A stretch of DNA of 23,975 bases. Origin: an archaeon (GTDB lineage Archaea; Asgardarchaeota; Hermodarchaeia; Hermodarchaeales; Hermodarchaeaceae). The number at the start of each line of letters is the position of its first letter. Position 1 is the stretch's first letter. This document shows, piece by piece, positions 23,149 to 23,975 of the stretch. The stretch spans positions 1 through 23,975 of the forward strand of contig JABXGX010000154.1 of NCBI GenBank assembly GCA_016550405.1, given 5' to 3'. Made by a program: the position numbers and the translations under genes. Below the pieces are notes generated by a model. That model was given only the letters and a program-made list of their open reading frames with translations. It was not told where the DNA came from and searched no databases.

Positions 23149-23975
23149 ATGCGTCAATCCCCATTCTTCTCGCTGTTTCTCTTGACTATTCTCTTAGGTG
23201 GATTTATCCCCATTCTTTATCCCGCTCCGTTAACTATCCACCCAGAAACTGAGATGGTTTCAAATGATATCATGATTACTCAAAGGGACTCTGCTCCTCT
23301 ACCACTCATACTATCTGAAGTCAATCAACTTTCGAAGTCAAATCCTTTAACTCCTGCTGCGCCGGACGAAATTCAAGCAATTCTTAACCAGATAACCACA
23401 TCGACGTATCAAACAAAACTCAGCAAAATGACTCATGGCTTTGGCAGTCGTGTCTGGGGGTCTTTAGGCAACCAACTAGCCGTTGATTATATATCGACTC
23501 AATTTGAATCCTATGGACTGAATGTTACACACCACTACTTCGGCACAGGTCCGCCAAATGTGATTGGAACCCTGCCCGGTGGAAGTCAAACTAATAACCA
23601 GTGTATCATTGTCGGAGCACATCTTGACACCTATCCTACAGGATCACCAGGAGCTGATGATAATGGTTCAGGCGTCGCCGCAGTTCTAGAAATTGCGCGG
23701 GTGCTGTCTCAATATGTCTACAATTACACGATAATGTTTGTAGCTTTCAACGCTGAGGAACAATTCCTGATGGGAAGTACCGCATTAGCGGCTGATCTCG
23801 CATACAATAATGTGTCTGTAGCTATTGTATACAACTTTGATATGTTATTATGGGATAGCCCTAGCACTCCGGAGACAATAAAGACACATATCGTTCACAA
23901 TGGAGGCGAGAGTGCGTGGTTTGCCCAACATGCAACCGATATTGGGCACGATTGGGTTGGAGCTCCGGTTCAAGC
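23149..23975 (+). CDS. Secreted M28 family metallopeptidase (cut by window end)
   Basis: The first 275 residues are in the window. A signal-like N-terminus (FFSLFLLTILLGGFIPILY) is followed by a pro-like region and the M28 catalytic fold. Two-zinc ligands are visible in order: H158 in IIVGAHLDTYP, bridging D170 in PGADDNGSG, catalytic E203 and ligand E204 in FNAEEQFLMGS, and D231 in IVYNFDML. The last histidine lies beyond the window. Members are aminopeptidases or carboxypeptidases; with a signal peptide it should work at the cell surface or outside and supply amino acids. ATG 23149 is the natural start because the hydrophobic segment begins right after it and a TATA box sits about 25 bp upstream. 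Confidence 0.92.
   Translation, partial: MRQSPFFSLFLLTILLGGFIPILYPAPLTIHPETEMVSNDIMITQRDSAPLPLILSEVNQLSKSNPLTPAAPDEIQAILNQITTSTYQTKLSKMTHGFGSRVWGSLGNQLAVDYISTQFESYGLNVTHHYFGTGPPNVIGTLPGGSQTNNQCIIVGAHLDTYPTGSPGADDNGSGVAAVLEIARVLSQYVYNYTIMFVAFNAEEQFLMGSTALAADLAYNNVSVAIVYNFDMLLWDSPSTPETIKTHIVHNGGESAWFAQHATDIGHDWVGAPVQ

Noticed and set aside
1..23975. Search for CRISPR arrays, insertion sequences, tRNA and rRNA genes
   Set aside because: No regularly spaced long repeats, transposase genes, tRNA-like T-loop and acceptor pairs or rRNA-like segments were seen by eye on either strand.

Overview
The window looks like a chromosomal segment of an archaeon, most probably an Asgard archaeon. The main reason is the small GTPase at 21250-21798, which carries a full set of Rab-type motifs (GVDF, WDTAGQER, YYRGA, NKID, TSAK). 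Archaeal traits support this: TATA-like boxes about 25-30 bp before several starts, a recurring GGTGA/GGTGG ribosome binding site, frequent GTG/TTG starts, a MacB/LolC-type export system, secreted proteins held by a single C-terminal membrane helix, and tetrahedral (M42) and M28 metallopeptidases. The exact lineage cannot be fixed from this sequence; no rRNA or tRNA gene was seen.

Layout. Positions 1-217 hold the 5' end of an unknown minus-strand gene. Positions 392-1783 encode a membrane-anchored phospholipase-D-like ectoenzyme, followed by a hairpin shared with a convergent small gene (1880-2164). Positions 2279-7247 form a locus in which a 985-residue GH38 alpha-mannosidase lies between two visibly homologous two-helix membrane proteins; a third small two-helix ORF (6139-6375) has no ATG, GTG or TTG start. 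Positions 7316-8325 hold an operator-like promoter and an ARPP-1 (DUF6569) family gene whose real N-terminus lies upstream of any usual start codon, probably at an ATA codon. Positions 8387-12079 encode an FtsX-type permease and its ABC ATPase. Positions 12234-13193 encode a caspase/legumain-like (clan CD) protease that is secreted and anchored by a C-terminal helix.

The minus strand from 17804 down to 13197 carries an M42 aminopeptidase, a PNPOx-like flavoprotein, a GH35-like glycosidase with an altered proton-donor position, and an unknown 263-residue protein coupled to it by an ATGA overlap. Back on the plus strand are a 370-residue protein with a possible longin/roadblock-like N-terminus (17960-19072), a repeat-rich AT-rich regulatory region (19073-19411), a three-gene operon of two small unknown proteins and an ExeA/TniB-like AAA ATPase fused to a winged helix (19412-21128), the Rab-like GTPase, a 407-residue helical protein next to it, and the start of a secreted M28 peptidase running off the window end.

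Taken together the region suits a peptide- and glycan-degrading heterotroph with a well-equipped cell surface (phosphodiesterase, clan CD protease, M28 peptidase, export ABC system) and eukaryote-like GTPase signalling. The parts most likely to be new are the ATPase operon with its 10-bp phased AATGA array and 20-bp phased upstream repeats, the mannosidase/two-helix membrane protein locus, and the two genes that appear to start at ATA.
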